From contig JBAZZY010000002.1 in NCBI GenBank assembly GCA_041658565.1, forward strand, positions 124,001 to 188,000: 64,000 nucleotides of DNA, in the 5' to 3' direction. This document shows, piece after piece, positions 52,446-61,240 of the stretch. Source of the stretch: Actinomycetota bacterium (GTDB taxonomy: Bacteria > Actinomycetota > AC-67). The notes under the pieces are model-generated. The model was not told where the DNA came from. It worked only from the letters and a program-made list of their open reading frames with translations, and searched no databases. Each line of letters begins with the position of its first letter. Within the stretch, counting starts at the first letter, position 1. The position numbers and the translations under genes were made by a program.

Positions 52446-53975
52446 GTGAGCGAGCGGTTCTACGTAACGACCCCGATCTACTACCCGAACGATGTGCCCC
52501 ATATCGGACATGCCTACACAACTGTGGCAGCCGACGTGTCTGCGCGCTATCACCGCATGAAGGGTGAGGACGTCTTCTTTCTCACGGGGACGGACGAGCA
52601 CGGCCAAAAGATTCTGGAGGCGGCACAGGCGCGCGGCCTGGATGCCAAGTCGTATGTGGACGGGATGATCCCCGCATGGCGCGACTTGTGGACTCGGCTG
52701 GACGTCTCGAACGACGACTTCATTCGCACAACCGAGGATCGCCACATCACGCGAGTGCAGGCTTTCTGGCAGCGTCTTCACGACAACGGAGACGTGTACC
52801 TCGGCTCTTATGAAGGTCCCTACTGTGTGGCGTGTGAGGACTTCTACAAAGAGGAAGACCTGCTCGACGGCACGTGCCCGATCCACCACCGGCCCGTGGA
52901 CATTGTGCAGGAGGAGAACTACTTCTTCCGGTTGTCCAAGTATCAAGACTGGCTTCTGAACGACTACTACGCTCGGGATCCGGCTCCGGTACAGCCCGGC
53001 GCGCGCCTGAACGAGGTCGTGGCGTTCGCGCGCGGGGGCCTGCAGGACATCTCCATCTCGCGCACCTCGTTCTCGTGGGGTGTGCCGCTGCCGTGGGATC
53101 CCAAGCACGTGCTGTACGTGTGGGTGGACGCGTTGTTGAACTACATCACCGCGCTCGGCTACCCCGACGGCGATCTGCTTTCCAAGTTCTGGCCCGGCGT
53201 GAACATGGTCGGCAAGGACATCCTTCGCTTTCATGCAGTGACGTGGCCGGCGATGTTGCATGCGGCCGGAATCGAGCCCCCACAGCGCGTTGTCGCCCAC
53301 GGCTGGCTGCTGGTCGGCGGCGAGAAGATGTCCAAGACCAAGCTCACGGGGATTCACCCCGACCAGTTGCTCGAGACCTTCGGGGTGGACGCCTACCGCT
53401 ACTACTTCTTGCGCGACATCGCGTTCGGTCAGGACGGGAACTTCAGTTGGGAGTCCATGGTCGCGCGCTACAACGCCGAGTTGGCCAACGGGATCGGCAA
53501 CCTCGCGTCGCGGGTGCTGGCGATGATCGACGCGAACTTCGAGGGTGCGGTGCCCGACGCCGGACCAGAGGAGGGGCCCGACGCTGCGCTGCGTGAGGTT
53601 GCCGAGCGCTCCGCAGTGGAGTTCGTAGAGGCGATGGATCGGTTCGGCTTCAACGATGCCTTGGACGCGGTGGACCGCTTGGTTCGCCAGGCGAACGGAT
53701 ACCTCGTGGCGACCGCGCCGTGGAAGCTGGTCAAGGAGCCCGACGGGCGCGCGCGCGCCGGAGCCGTGCTGTACCGCGCGGCCGAGACCCTGCGTGTGCT
53801 CGCCGTCCTGCTCGCGCCCTTCATGCCTCGAGCTTGCGACCGACTTTGGGTATCACTGGGCAACGCCAAGCCCCTGGCGTCGCAGCGATTGCCCGAGGCG
53901 GCGCAGTGGGGCGGCCTCCAGTCCGGGTCCGAAATCGCGCGCGGGGAATCGCTGTTTCCGCGCATCGAGGTATAG
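52446..53975 (+). CDS. metG: Methionyl-tRNA synthetase
   Basis: A 509-residue enzyme that charges tRNA-Met. It has the class I signatures PHIGHAY (residues 18-24, HIGH motif) and GGEKMSKT (about 294-301, KMSKS). The inserted zinc knuckle is CVAC with CPIHH about 20 residues later. The C-terminal anticodon-binding helical domain ends at about 500, with no extra tRNA-binding domain. GTG 52446 is the start. It heads a run with tatD and the cell-wall gene, the normal actinobacterial order. Confidence 0.96.
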   Translation: MSERFYVTTPIYYPNDVPHIGHAYTTVAADVSARYHRMKGEDVFFLTGTDEHGQKILEAAQARGLDAKSYVDGMIPAWRDLWTRLDVSNDDFIRTTEDRHITRVQAFWQRLHDNGDVYLGSYEGPYCVACEDFYKEEDLLDGTCPIHHRPVDIVQEENYFFRLSKYQDWLLNDYYARDPAPVQPGARLNEVVAFARGGLQDISISRTSFSWGVPLPWDPKHVLYVWVDALLNYITALGYPDGDLLSKFWPGVNMVGKDILRFHAVTWPAMLHAAGIEPPQRVVAHGWLLVGGEKMSKTKLTGIHPDQLLETFGVDAYRYYFLRDIAFGQDGNFSWESMVARYNAELANGIGNLASRVLAMIDANFEGAVPDAGPEEGPDAALREVAERSAVEFVEAMDRFGFNDALDAVDRLVRQANGYLVATAPWKLVKEPDGRARAGAVLYRAAETLRVLAVLLAPFMPRACDRLWVSLGNAKPLASQRLPEAAQWGGLQSGSEIARGESLFPRIEV

Positions 53976-53984
53976 CGGCCCGAC

Positions 53985-54743
53985 ATGCCTCTGGTCGATA
54001 CGCACTGCCATCTCGACATGCTCGAGAACCCCGAGGGCGCGTTGGAGCGCATGCACGCTGCCGGCGTCCGCCGCGCCATCACCATCGGAGTCGATGCCGC
54101 ATCGAATGAGTGGGCGGCGGAGTTCGCAACTTCGCACCCGGGCATCTGGGCGACCGTCGGGCTTCACCCGCACGACGCCAAAGACCGCACGCCCGAACTG
54201 ATGGCCCGCATCGCCGAGTTGGCGCGCGTGGACCAGGTCGTGGGCATCGGCGAGGCCGGACTCGACTACCACTACGACAACTCGCCGCGTGACGCGCAGC
54301 GCGCAGTCTTTGCCGAGCAGGTCCGATTGGCGAACGAGGTCGGCAAGGCGCTGGTCGTTCACACGCGGGAAGCCTGGGACGACACCTTCGCGATCTTGGA
54401 GGCCGAAGGAGTTCCCGAACGGCTGGTGTTCCACTGCTTCACCGGGGGTCCAACTGAGGCCGCGCGCGCCGTCGAACTGGGCGCCGTCCTGTCCTTCGCC
54501 GGGTTGGTCACCTTCCGCAACGCGGAGGACGTGCGCGCGGCTGCGCGCGAAACACCGCTCGAGCGGATCCTGCTCGAGACCGATTCACCCTTCCTCACGC
54601 CTGCGCCTCACCGAGGCAAAGTCAATGAGCCCGCCATGGTCGCCTACGTCGCCGAAGGCGTCGCGGCTGCCAGGCAGATGCCATTGGCGGAACTGGCGGA
54701 GGCCACCGCGCACACCGCCGCGCGCATCTTCGGGCTCGTTTAG
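53985..54743 (+). CDS. tatD: TatD-family metal-dependent hydrolase (DNase)
   Basis: A 252-residue enzyme. Metal ligands are visible: DTHCHLD (residues 5-11), the catalytic glutamate in GIGEAGLDYH (about 87-96), histidines in VVHTREAW and FHCFTGG, and the aspartate in LLETDSPFL. All are as expected for TatD nucleases. The gene lies 9 bases after metG. Confidence 0.95.
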   Translation: MPLVDTHCHLDMLENPEGALERMHAAGVRRAITIGVDAASNEWAAEFATSHPGIWATVGLHPHDAKDRTPELMARIAELARVDQVVGIGEAGLDYHYDNSPRDAQRAVFAEQVRLANEVGKALVVHTREAWDDTFAILEAEGVPERLVFHCFTGGPTEAARAVELGAVLSFAGLVTFRNAEDVRAAARETPLERILLETDSPFLTPAPHRGKVNEPAMVAYVAEGVAAARQMPLAELAEATAHTAARIFGLV

Positions 54744-54803
54744 GCCGGCTGAAACATTGCGAACCCTGCCAAATCGGTGGCGAACAGGCGTTCGAGTTGC
54801 TTT

Positions 54804-54832
54804 TTGGACCCCTCCCCGGGTTCTGCTAGCCT
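54804..54832 (+). promoter_or_regulatory. Candidate promoter of the RpfB-position gene
   Basis: TTGGAC (54804-54809), exactly 17 bases, TAGCCT (54827-54832). This is a good sigma-70-type spacing. The predicted transcript has a leader of about 47 bases containing a CTCCGGCC/GCCGGAG hairpin before the A/G-rich ribosome site. No ydaO-type riboswitch is visible. Confidence 0.5.
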
Positions 54833-54885
54833 CGCCTCCGTGTGTTCGCCTCCGGCCACCTGCCGGAGACGAAAAAGGGGGGCGT

Positions 54886-55968
54886 TTGCAGCGAAGAACC
54901 GCCCGGCTTGCGATCGTGTTGTGCCTGGGGATCGCGACGCTGGCTTACGGAGCGCTCGAGAAGCGAGTGGTCGTGCGGGTCGAAGGTCATCCCGTTGGGG
55001 TGAAGACCTACGCGATGACCGTTGGCTCTGCGCTGAGCAGGTCCGGGATCAGCATCGGCGCGCGCGATCGCGTTGAGCCGGCGCTCGGGTCCTCCATCGG
55101 CGACGGCGACACGATTCAGGTCTACCGCGCGAAGTCGATCGTGCTGTTGTTGGACGGCAAGCCGCGCAGGGTTGTGGTGACCGGCCTCACGATCGACGAG
55201 GTGCTAAACGAGATCGAACTCCGCGGCAGTCTGGTGGACTTCGTCCGGCCGTCGCGGTCGTCGCGCGTCCGCGCGGGCATGACCATCAACTACCGGCGCG
55301 CGCTGGCTCTGGCGATCCGGCATGACGATCGCACCGACCATGTGGTCTCAAACGCGACTACGGTCGGTGCGGTAGTTCGAGAGTTGGGGATCAAGCTCGG
55401 TTCGCGCGACCGACTGGAGCCAAGCGCCTCGGTGCGCCCCGTGACTGGGATGACGATTCGGGTTCTCCGCGTGGGTCTGCGAAACGAGGTTCGCGAGGAA
55501 GTGATCTCTTACAAGACCATCCTGCGGCGCGATCGCAGCCTGGAGTACGGGCGTCGCCGGGTGTCCAGCGAAGGGCGGCCGGGGTTGCGCCGCACCACCT
55601 ACCTGGCGAAGTTCGTCGATGGGGTGCGCGTCTCGCGGCGAGTTCTGTCGACAAAGACCGTTCGGCAGCCGGTCGATCGTGTCATCAAGATCGGGACGGG
55701 TTTCCCTGGGTGCGCGTGCGACCGGGGAACGCAGCTTGGCAAGGCGAGTTGGTACGGCGAGGCGGACGGGTTGTCGGCCGCGCACAGGACGCTTCCGATG
55801 GGCACCGTAGTGCGCGTCGAGAACCGTGCGAACGGCAAGTGGGTCAACGTCGTCATTCGCGACCGCGGGCCGTACGTGAAGGGCCGCATCATCGACCTCA
55901 GCGACGAGGCATTCCGGCGGATAGCGTCCTTGCGCAGCGGGGTCGCGAGCGTCCGTATCCGCTGGTGA
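54886..55968 (+). CDS. Cell-wall protein with DUF348, G5 and RlpA-like (DPBB) domains, in the RpfB position
   Basis: A 360-residue exported or membrane-tethered protein. After the N-terminal hydrophobic helix come three DUF348 repeats (about residues 27-80, 84-140 and 143-197), a G5 domain (about 200-270), and a C-terminal double-psi beta-barrel of RlpA type (about 282-360) with ASWYG, HRTLPMGTVV and the conserved DRGPY followed by GRIIDLS. In most actinobacteria the gene here (rpfB) ends in a resuscitation-promoting lysozyme-like domain; that is replaced. RlpA-like domains cut naked glycan strands in some bacteria. TTG 54886 has AAAAAGGGGGG upstream. It overlaps rsmA by 4 bases. Confidence 0.82.
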   Translation: MQRRTARLAIVLCLGIATLAYGALEKRVVVRVEGHPVGVKTYAMTVGSALSRSGISIGARDRVEPALGSSIGDGDTIQVYRAKSIVLLLDGKPRRVVVTGLTIDEVLNEIELRGSLVDFVRPSRSSRVRAGMTINYRRALALAIRHDDRTDHVVSNATTVGAVVRELGIKLGSRDRLEPSASVRPVTGMTIRVLRVGLRNEVREEVISYKTILRRDRSLEYGRRRVSSEGRPGLRRTTYLAKFVDGVRVSRRVLSTKTVRQPVDRVIKIGTGFPGCACDRGTQLGKASWYGEADGLSAAHRTLPMGTVVRVENRANGKWVNVVIRDRGPYVKGRIIDLSDEAFRRIASLRSGVASVRIRW

Positions 55969-56837
55969 CACTCGGGCCGCGGGAAACCCGCGATCTGCTC
56001 GCGCGCCACGGGCTTCGCCCCCGAACCTCGATAGGCCAGCACTTCATGGTGGACGCCAACACCGTGCGCCGCGTGGTCCAGATCGCAGGGTTCGCACCGG
56101 GAACCCAGGTTCTGGAGGTCGGTCCCGGACTCGGGACTTTGTCGGTTGCGCTGATCGATGCCGGCGCGCGCCTGATTGCGATCGAGTGGGACCGCGCGCT
56201 GGAGCCGGCCCTTGTCGAGGTGCTCGGCGCGCGCGAAGCAACCTTGGTGTGGGGCGACGCGCTGAAGGTGGATGTGCGCGCGCTCGTTGGGAAACGCGAC
56301 ACGGCCATGGTCGCAAACCTGCCGTATCAGATCGCGACGCCGCTGGTGATGGACCTACTGGAGGAAGTCCCGCGGATCCGCTCGTACACCGTCATGGTGC
56401 AGCGTGAGGTGGGAGACCGTCTGGTCGCGCGGCCGGGCCAGGACGCCTACGGCGCCGTCAGCGCCAAGATCGCGTACTTCGCCGAGGCGTCGATCGCGTT
56501 TCGTGTGTCGAGGCGAGTGTTCTCGCCCATGCCCGATGTGGAATCCGTCGTCGTTCGCTTGGACCGGCGCGCGCGCCCCGCGGTCGCCGGCGGCCGCGAG
56601 CGGATCTTCGCAGTGATCGAGGCCGGATTCGCGCAGCGCCGCAAGACCATCCGGCGTGCGCTGCGCGGAGGGGGATGGGACGCGTCCGATGTCGAGGCTG
56701 CGCTTGAAGGCGCAGGCGTCGCCGGGGAGGACCGGGCCGAGACGCTCGGTCTGGCTGAGTTCTCCGCGCTTGCGCGACGCCTGCCGCCGCGGCCCGGTTT
56801 GCGGCCGGGCGGCCGCGCGCGCAAGGTAACTCGGTGA
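55965..56837 (+). CDS. rsmA: 16S rRNA dimethyladenosine transferase
   Basis: A 290-residue methylase that dimethylates A1518 and A1519 of 16S rRNA. It has the QHFMVD start motif, SAM-binding LEVGPGLGTLS (about residues 46-56) and the catalytic NLPY (about 112-115). GTG 55965 overlaps the previous stop. The extra Pro/Gly/Arg-rich C-terminus is not unusual in high-GC genomes. It overlaps ispE by 4 bases. Confidence 0.95.
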   Translation: MTLGPRETRDLLARHGLRPRTSIGQHFMVDANTVRRVVQIAGFAPGTQVLEVGPGLGTLSVALIDAGARLIAIEWDRALEPALVEVLGAREATLVWGDALKVDVRALVGKRDTAMVANLPYQIATPLVMDLLEEVPRIRSYTVMVQREVGDRLVARPGQDAYGAVSAKIAYFAEASIAFRVSRRVFSPMPDVESVVVRLDRRARPAVAGGRERIFAVIEAGFAQRRKTIRRALRGGGWDASDVEAALEGAGVAGEDRAETLGLAEFSALARRLPPRPGLRPGGRARKVTR

Positions 56838-57706
56838 AGATCCGAACCCCCGCCAAGATCAATCTGTTCTTGTCCGTCGGCCGTCGCAACGCCGACGGAC
56901 TCCATGAGCTTCTGTCGCTGATGCAGGCCGTTTCGTTGTTTGACGAAGTGTCTTTCGAGCCTGCCGAGGAACTGTCGCTGGAAGTCCAACCCATCGGGGC
57001 GGTGCCGGACGGCGACGAGAACCTCGTCTTGCGGGGGGCGCGCGCGCTCGCGGCGATGCAAGGCGTCGAGGCCGGCGCGCGCATCGTGCTCGAAAAACGG
57101 ATTCCGGTTGCCGCCGGACTTGCCGGCGGGAGTGCCGACGCTGCGGCCGCGCTGATCGGGTTGAATGAACTGTGGGGACTCGGGGTTTCGCGCAAGGCGT
57201 TGCAGCGAATCGGCGCGGGAGTCGGCTCGGACGTTCCGTTTTGTTTGCAGGGCGCGACCGCGGTGGTCGGCGGGACCGGGTCGGATCTCTCGGCCGTGCC
57301 GTGTTTGCGGCCGGTGTGGTGGGTGCTGGCAACTCCGGATCTGAGCCTTAGCACGGCGGCGGTGTACGCGGAGTTCGACCGCCTGGGCGGGGGATCCACC
57401 GACGATCCTTACGAGGTCGCCGATGCGCTGGCGCGCGCCGACCTGGATCGCCTGGCTGAGAGTTTGAGGAACGACTTGCAGCCCGCTGCGCTGTCCCTTG
57501 CTCCCGAAATCGCGCGCGCCGGCGATGCGCTACGGGAAGCCGGGGCGCTCGCGGTGAGCCTGTCGGGGAGTGGCCCGACCTGGCTGGGCCTGGCAACAGA
57601 TGAGGCCCGCGCGCGCGAGATCGCGGGGCGCGCGGCCGCTTCGGTAGCGCGCGTCGAGGTGGTCCACTCGATCACGCACGGCCCGCGAATCGAGAGTCCC
57701 GATTAG
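56834..57706 (+). CDS. ispE: 4-diphosphocytidyl-2-C-methyl-D-erythritol kinase
   Basis: A 290-residue kinase of the MEP pathway for isoprenoid precursors. As a GHMP kinase it shows AKINLFLSVGRRNADGLHEL at the start (catalytic lysine and aspartate region), the ATP-binding PVAAGLAGGSADAAA (about residues 92-106) and the C-terminal SLSGSGPTWLG. GTG 56834 overlaps rsmA. Normal length and motifs. Confidence 0.95.
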   Translation: MKIRTPAKINLFLSVGRRNADGLHELLSLMQAVSLFDEVSFEPAEELSLEVQPIGAVPDGDENLVLRGARALAAMQGVEAGARIVLEKRIPVAAGLAGGSADAAAALIGLNELWGLGVSRKALQRIGAGVGSDVPFCLQGATAVVGGTGSDLSAVPCLRPVWWVLATPDLSLSTAAVYAEFDRLGGGSTDDPYEVADALARADLDRLAESLRNDLQPAALSLAPEIARAGDALREAGALAVSLSGSGPTWLGLATDEARAREIAGRAAASVARVEVVHSITHGPRIESPD

Positions 57707-57724
57707 CGCATCCGGCCTGTGCTT

Positions 57725-57730
57725 TATGAT
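57725..57730 (+). promoter_or_regulatory. Candidate -10 element of tRNA-Gln
   Basis: TATGAT matches five of six consensus positions, 53 bases before the tRNA. TTAGCG lies 16 bases upstream as a weak -35. It may also serve glmU, which follows the tRNA by 23 bases. Confidence 0.45.
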
Positions 57731-57782
57731 GAGCGCTGCGCCGCGTCCGGCGGCGCCCCCGCAACGCGGGGAGATCGATCAG

Positions 57783-57856
57783 TGGGGGATCGGCTAATGG
57801 CAAGCCCCGTCCCTTTGGAGGACGTGATGGGGGTTCGAATCCCTCTCCCCCAGCCA
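57783..57856 (+). tRNA. tRNA-Gln (anticodon UUG)
   Basis: A full cloverleaf can be drawn: acceptor stem TGGGGGA (57783-57789) with TCCCCCA (57846-57852), anticodon stem CGTCC/GGACG, loop CTTTGGA with anticodon TTG at 57815-57817, and T-loop GTTCGAATC. The discriminator is G 57853 and the 3' CCA (57854-57856) is encoded. It sits between ispE and glmU, as in other actinobacteria. Confidence 0.95.
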
Positions 57857-57879
57857 ACCCGAACGGTGGCTGAGCGTTG

Positions 57880-59283
57880 ATGGCCCGAGCAGGTCGCGAT
57901 CTTGCGGCGGTCGTTCTGGCCGCCGGTGAGGGCAAGCGTTTCAAGTCCTCGCTGCCCAAGGTTCTGCACGAGGTGTGTGGGCGCCCGATGCTCGCCGGAG
58001 TCCTGGACGCCGTCGGCGCGCTGCGACCGACCCAAACGGTGGTCGTGGTCGGCCGGGGGGCCGAGCAGGTGCGCGCGTCCGTGCAGGGCCTGTACAAGCA
58101 TCCGCTGGCGTTTGCCCTTCAAAAGCAGCAACTCGGAACCGCCGACGCCGCGCAAGTAGGGGACGACGAACTCGGCAAGTTCGCCGGCGACGTCCTGGTG
58201 ACGCCGGGCGATACGCCGCTGTTGACGGCGACCGCGCTGAGAGCGGTAGTCGCGCATCACCGCAAGACCGGCGCCGCCGCGACGGTGTTGAGCGCAGACT
58301 TGGACGACCCAACCGGCTACGGGCGGATCGTGCGCGACGAACGCGGCGACGTTCGAGCGATCGTCGAGCACCGCGACGCGACGCCGTTCGAGCGCGCCAT
58401 CGGCGAGATCAACTCCGGCGTGTATGTGTTCGACCGCGCCGCGCTTCGCTCTGCGCTGACCAAGGTCGGCCGGGCCAACAGCCAGGGCGAGTACTACCTG
58501 CCCGACGTGATCGCCGTGCTGGTCGAAAAGGGCGAGAAGGTCTCGGCGATCGCCGCCGCGCGCCCCGAGGAGATCCTCGGTGTGAACTCGCGCGCGCAAC
58601 TCGCCGAGGTCGCGGTGTTGGTGCGCGCGCGCATCAACCGCAAACTCATGGACGAAGGCGTCACGATCGTTGACCCCGCGCAGACGTATATAGACGCGAC
58701 CGTCAAGGTCGGCCGGGACACCGTCATCCATCCGCTGACCTTCTTGGAAGGCTCGACCACCGTCGGCGCAGGGTGCGAGATCGGGCCGGGCGCGCGCGTG
58801 CGCGACAGCCGGATCGAGGCCGGCGCGCGCGTGATCTTCTCGGTCCTGGACGGCGCGCGGGTGGGTCCCGATGCGAGTGTCGGTCCCTACGCCTACCTGC
58901 GGCCGGGCGCGAAACTGGCGCGCGGCTCCAAGGTCGGGACGTTTGTGGAAGTGAAGGGCTCGACTATCGGTGTCGGCAGCAAGGTGCCGCACTTGTCTTA
59001 CGTCGGGGACGCCACCATAGGCGCGGACGTCAACGTCGGAGCCGCCACCGTGACCGTCAACTACGACTCGGAGACCAAGATCAAGTCACGCACGATCATC
59101 GGTGACGGTGCCAAGATCGGGAGCGACACGATGTTGATTGCCCCGGTGAAGATCGGCCGCCGCGCGGTTACCGGCGCCGGTTCCGTCGTCACTCGCGATG
59201 TTCCCGCCGAGACGGTTGTCGTCGGTAACCCTGCCCGTCCACTGCGCAAGCGCAAGCCCACCGAAAGGGAGAACTCACATTGA
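57880..59283 (+). CDS. glmU: Bifunctional UDP-GlcNAc pyrophosphorylase / glucosamine-1-phosphate acetyltransferase
   Basis: A 467-residue enzyme making UDP-N-acetylglucosamine for the cell wall. The N-terminal nucleotidyltransferase domain has VVLAAGEGKRF with SLPKVLHEV (about residues 11-31). The C-terminal left-handed beta-helix carries hexapeptide repeats and the catalytic acetyltransferase residues (HLSYVGDA, NYDSETK). ATG 57880 is used; a TTG one codon earlier is also open. Overlaps prs by 4 bases. Confidence 0.96.
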   Translation: MARAGRDLAAVVLAAGEGKRFKSSLPKVLHEVCGRPMLAGVLDAVGALRPTQTVVVVGRGAEQVRASVQGLYKHPLAFALQKQQLGTADAAQVGDDELGKFAGDVLVTPGDTPLLTATALRAVVAHHRKTGAAATVLSADLDDPTGYGRIVRDERGDVRAIVEHRDATPFERAIGEINSGVYVFDRAALRSALTKVGRANSQGEYYLPDVIAVLVEKGEKVSAIAAARPEEILGVNSRAQLAEVAVLVRARINRKLMDEGVTIVDPAQTYIDATVKVGRDTVIHPLTFLEGSTTVGAGCEIGPGARVRDSRIEAGARVIFSVLDGARVGPDASVGPYAYLRPGAKLARGSKVGTFVEVKGSTIGVGSKVPHLSYVGDATIGADVNVGAATVTVNYDSETKIKSRTIIGDGAKIGSDTMLIAPVKIGRRAVTGAGSVVTRDVPAETVVVGNPARPLRKRKPTERENSH

Positions 59284-60263
59284 ACGGCGTCGAGATCCAG
59301 ACCAAGAAGCGGATGATGTTCCTTGCCGGCCGCTCGCACCCCGAGCTGGCGGCCGAGATCGCCGCGGAACTCGGCACCGGTTTGGCGGAGGTCGAGATCG
59401 CGAACTTCGCCAACGGCGAGGTCTACGTGCGCCTGGGCGAGAACGTGCGCGGCTCGGACGTGTTCGTGTTCCAGACCCACACCGCGCCGATCAACCTCAA
59501 CATCATGGAGCAGTTGATCATGATCGACGCCGCCAAGCGCGCGTCGGCCAAGCGGATCTGCGCCGTCATCCCGATGTACGGCTACGCGCGCCAGGACCGC
59601 AAGTCGCGCGGCCGCGAGCCGATCACCGCGCGCCTGCTCGGCGACTTGCTCATCGCCGCCGGTGCCGACCGCGTCCTCTCCGTCGATCTGCACACCGATC
59701 AGATCCAAGGGTTTTTCGACAAGCCCTTCGATCACCTGACCGCGCTGCCGTTGCTCGCCGATCACTTCAAGGCCCGCTTCAACGGCGATGTGACCATCGT
59801 GTCGCCCGACCCAGGGCGCATCAAGGTCGCTGAGAAGTTCGCCGATCGCGTCGGGGCGCCGCTGGCGATTCTGCACAAGCGCCGCCGCACCGACCAGCGA
59901 AACGTCTCGGAGACCGTGCGCGAGGTCATCGGCGAGGAGAACGTGCGCGGGCGTCGCTGCGTGCTCGTTGACGACATGATCGACACCGGCGGAACCATGA
60001 CCGGCGGTGCCGAGGTGCTGATGGAGTTCGGGGCGTTGGAGGTCTACGCTTGCGTGACGCACGCGATCCTGTCGGATCCGGCCATCGACCGCCTGAAGAA
60101 CTCGCCGATCAAGGAACTCGTGGTCACCAACACCTTGCCCATCCCGCCCGAGAAGCTGATCGACAAGATCGTGGTCTTGTCCATCGCCCCGACCGTGGCG
60201 AGCACCATCAGGGCGGTCTTCGAGGACAAATCCGTTAGCGAGATCTTCCAAGGCGACAACTAG
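59280..60263 (+). CDS. prs: Ribose-phosphate pyrophosphokinase
   Basis: A 327-residue enzyme making PRPP from ribose 5-phosphate and ATP. Seen motifs: ANFANGEVYV (early strand), GYARQDRKSRGREPI (flexible loop and ATP site), and the PRPP-binding VDDMIDTGGTM (about residues 222-232). TTG 59280 overlaps the glmU stop and has AAGGGAG 9 bases upstream. Normal length. Confidence 0.96.
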   Translation: MNGVEIQTKKRMMFLAGRSHPELAAEIAAELGTGLAEVEIANFANGEVYVRLGENVRGSDVFVFQTHTAPINLNIMEQLIMIDAAKRASAKRICAVIPMYGYARQDRKSRGREPITARLLGDLLIAAGADRVLSVDLHTDQIQGFFDKPFDHLTALPLLADHFKARFNGDVTIVSPDPGRIKVAEKFADRVGAPLAILHKRRRTDQRNVSETVREVIGEENVRGRRCVLVDDMIDTGGTMTGGAEVLMEFGALEVYACVTHAILSDPAIDRLKNSPIKELVVTNTLPIPPEKLIDKIVVLSIAPTVASTIRAVFEDKSVSEIFQGDN

Positions 60264-60290
60264 ACATCCGGCCACCAGAGGGAGGCAGCC

Positions 60291-60482
60291 ATGTTGTGCA
60301 TGTTGATGCATCTGCTGCACGGGCGTCACGAGGACCACGCTGAGGGCACTGCCGCCGGCCACGCCGAGCCCGCCGACGCTCGCGAGATTCTGCGAGCCCG
60401 GTACGCGCGCGGCGAGATCACCGAGGAGCAACTCACTCACATGCTGGGCGTGCTTTCGGGGTCCGCCTCTGCCGGTTCGTAG
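60291..60482 (+). CDS. SHOCT-domain small protein
   Basis: A 63-residue protein with a His-rich N-terminus (HLLHGRHEDH) and a C-terminal SHOCT motif (ILRARYARGEITEEQLTHM). SHOCT segments are short oligomerisation or regulatory motifs. GAGGGAGG lies 6 bases before ATG 60291. It sits between prs and rplY; why is unknown. Confidence 0.7.
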   Translation: MLCMLMHLLHGRHEDHAEGTAAGHAEPADAREILRARYARGEITEEQLTHMLGVLSGSASAGS

Positions 60483-60580
60483 CATTTGGCCTGGCTTTGT
60501 CCGTGGGTCAGGCTCGCCGGAATCGGGGAGCCCCAGGGCTTGCTAGAATCTCGGGCCGTTGATTACGGAGGTGTTGAGCG

Positions 60581-61231
60581 GTGGCTGAGGTAGCTCTGAC
60601 GGTAGAGGTCCGCGAGGGGCGCGGAAAGGGCGTCGCCCGCAGGTTGCGCGCGGACGGCAAGGTCCCTGCGACCCTGTACGGGCACGGCATTGAGCCGGTC
60701 GCCCTGGCGGTGGACGCGCGCGGGCTCTTGCAGACCCTCGCTACGGACGCCGGCATGAACGTGTTGATCGACCTTCACATCGGTGGCGACACCCACCTGG
60801 CGATCGCGCGCGAACTGTCCAAGCACCCAGTGCGGGGCAACATCCTCCACGTGGACTTCGTCAAGGTTGCCCGCGACCAGGTGATCACGGTGGATGTGCC
60901 GATTCACGTCGAGGGCGAGGCCCACGGCGTGAAGCAGGGCGGCGTCATCGAGCATCACCTGTGGCAATTGCACGTTGAGTGTCTGCCCGCCGACGTCCCC
61001 GAGCGCATCAACGTGGACGTCTCGGCTCTCGAGATCGGTGACGTCGTGCACGTTCGCGACGTGGTTCTTTCTGCGGGCGCCACTGTGCTGACCAACGAAG
61101 ACGAGATCATCCTGGCCTGCATCACGCCGCAGGCGCTCAAGGTCGAGGCGGAGCTTGAGGCAGCCCCGGTTGCAGTTGCCGGGGAGGCTCCCGCGGAGTC
61201 CGGGGCGTCGGCGGGGTCCGGGGCCGAGTAG
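60581..61231 (+). CDS. rplY: Ribosomal protein bL25 (Ctc/TL5 type)
   Basis: A 216-residue long-form bL25 that binds 5S rRNA. The N-terminal part (GKGVARRLRADGKVPATLYG) is the 5S-binding domain; the C-terminal TL5 domain covers about residues 95-190, ending in an Ala/Glu/Gly-rich tail. GTG 60581 has GGAGG 10 bases upstream. TAGAAT (60544-60549) may be its -10, without a clear -35. It precedes pth as usual. Confidence 0.93.
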   Translation: MAEVALTVEVREGRGKGVARRLRADGKVPATLYGHGIEPVALAVDARGLLQTLATDAGMNVLIDLHIGGDTHLAIARELSKHPVRGNILHVDFVKVARDQVITVDVPIHVEGEAHGVKQGGVIEHHLWQLHVECLPADVPERINVDVSALEIGDVVHVRDVVLSAGATVLTNEDEIILACITPQALKVEAELEAAPVAVAGEAPAESGASAGSGAE

Positions 61232-61240
61232 CCACCGGTC

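Noticed and set aside
54744..54885. Possible ydaO (cyclic di-AMP) riboswitch before the RpfB-position gene
   Set aside because: Such riboswitches are common before rpf genes, but the leader after the predicted start is under 50 bases and lacks the conserved core.
60521..60549. Full promoter for rplY
   Set aside because: TAGAAT is acceptable as -10, but no -35 hexamer exists at 16-18 bases, so only a -10 is mentioned.
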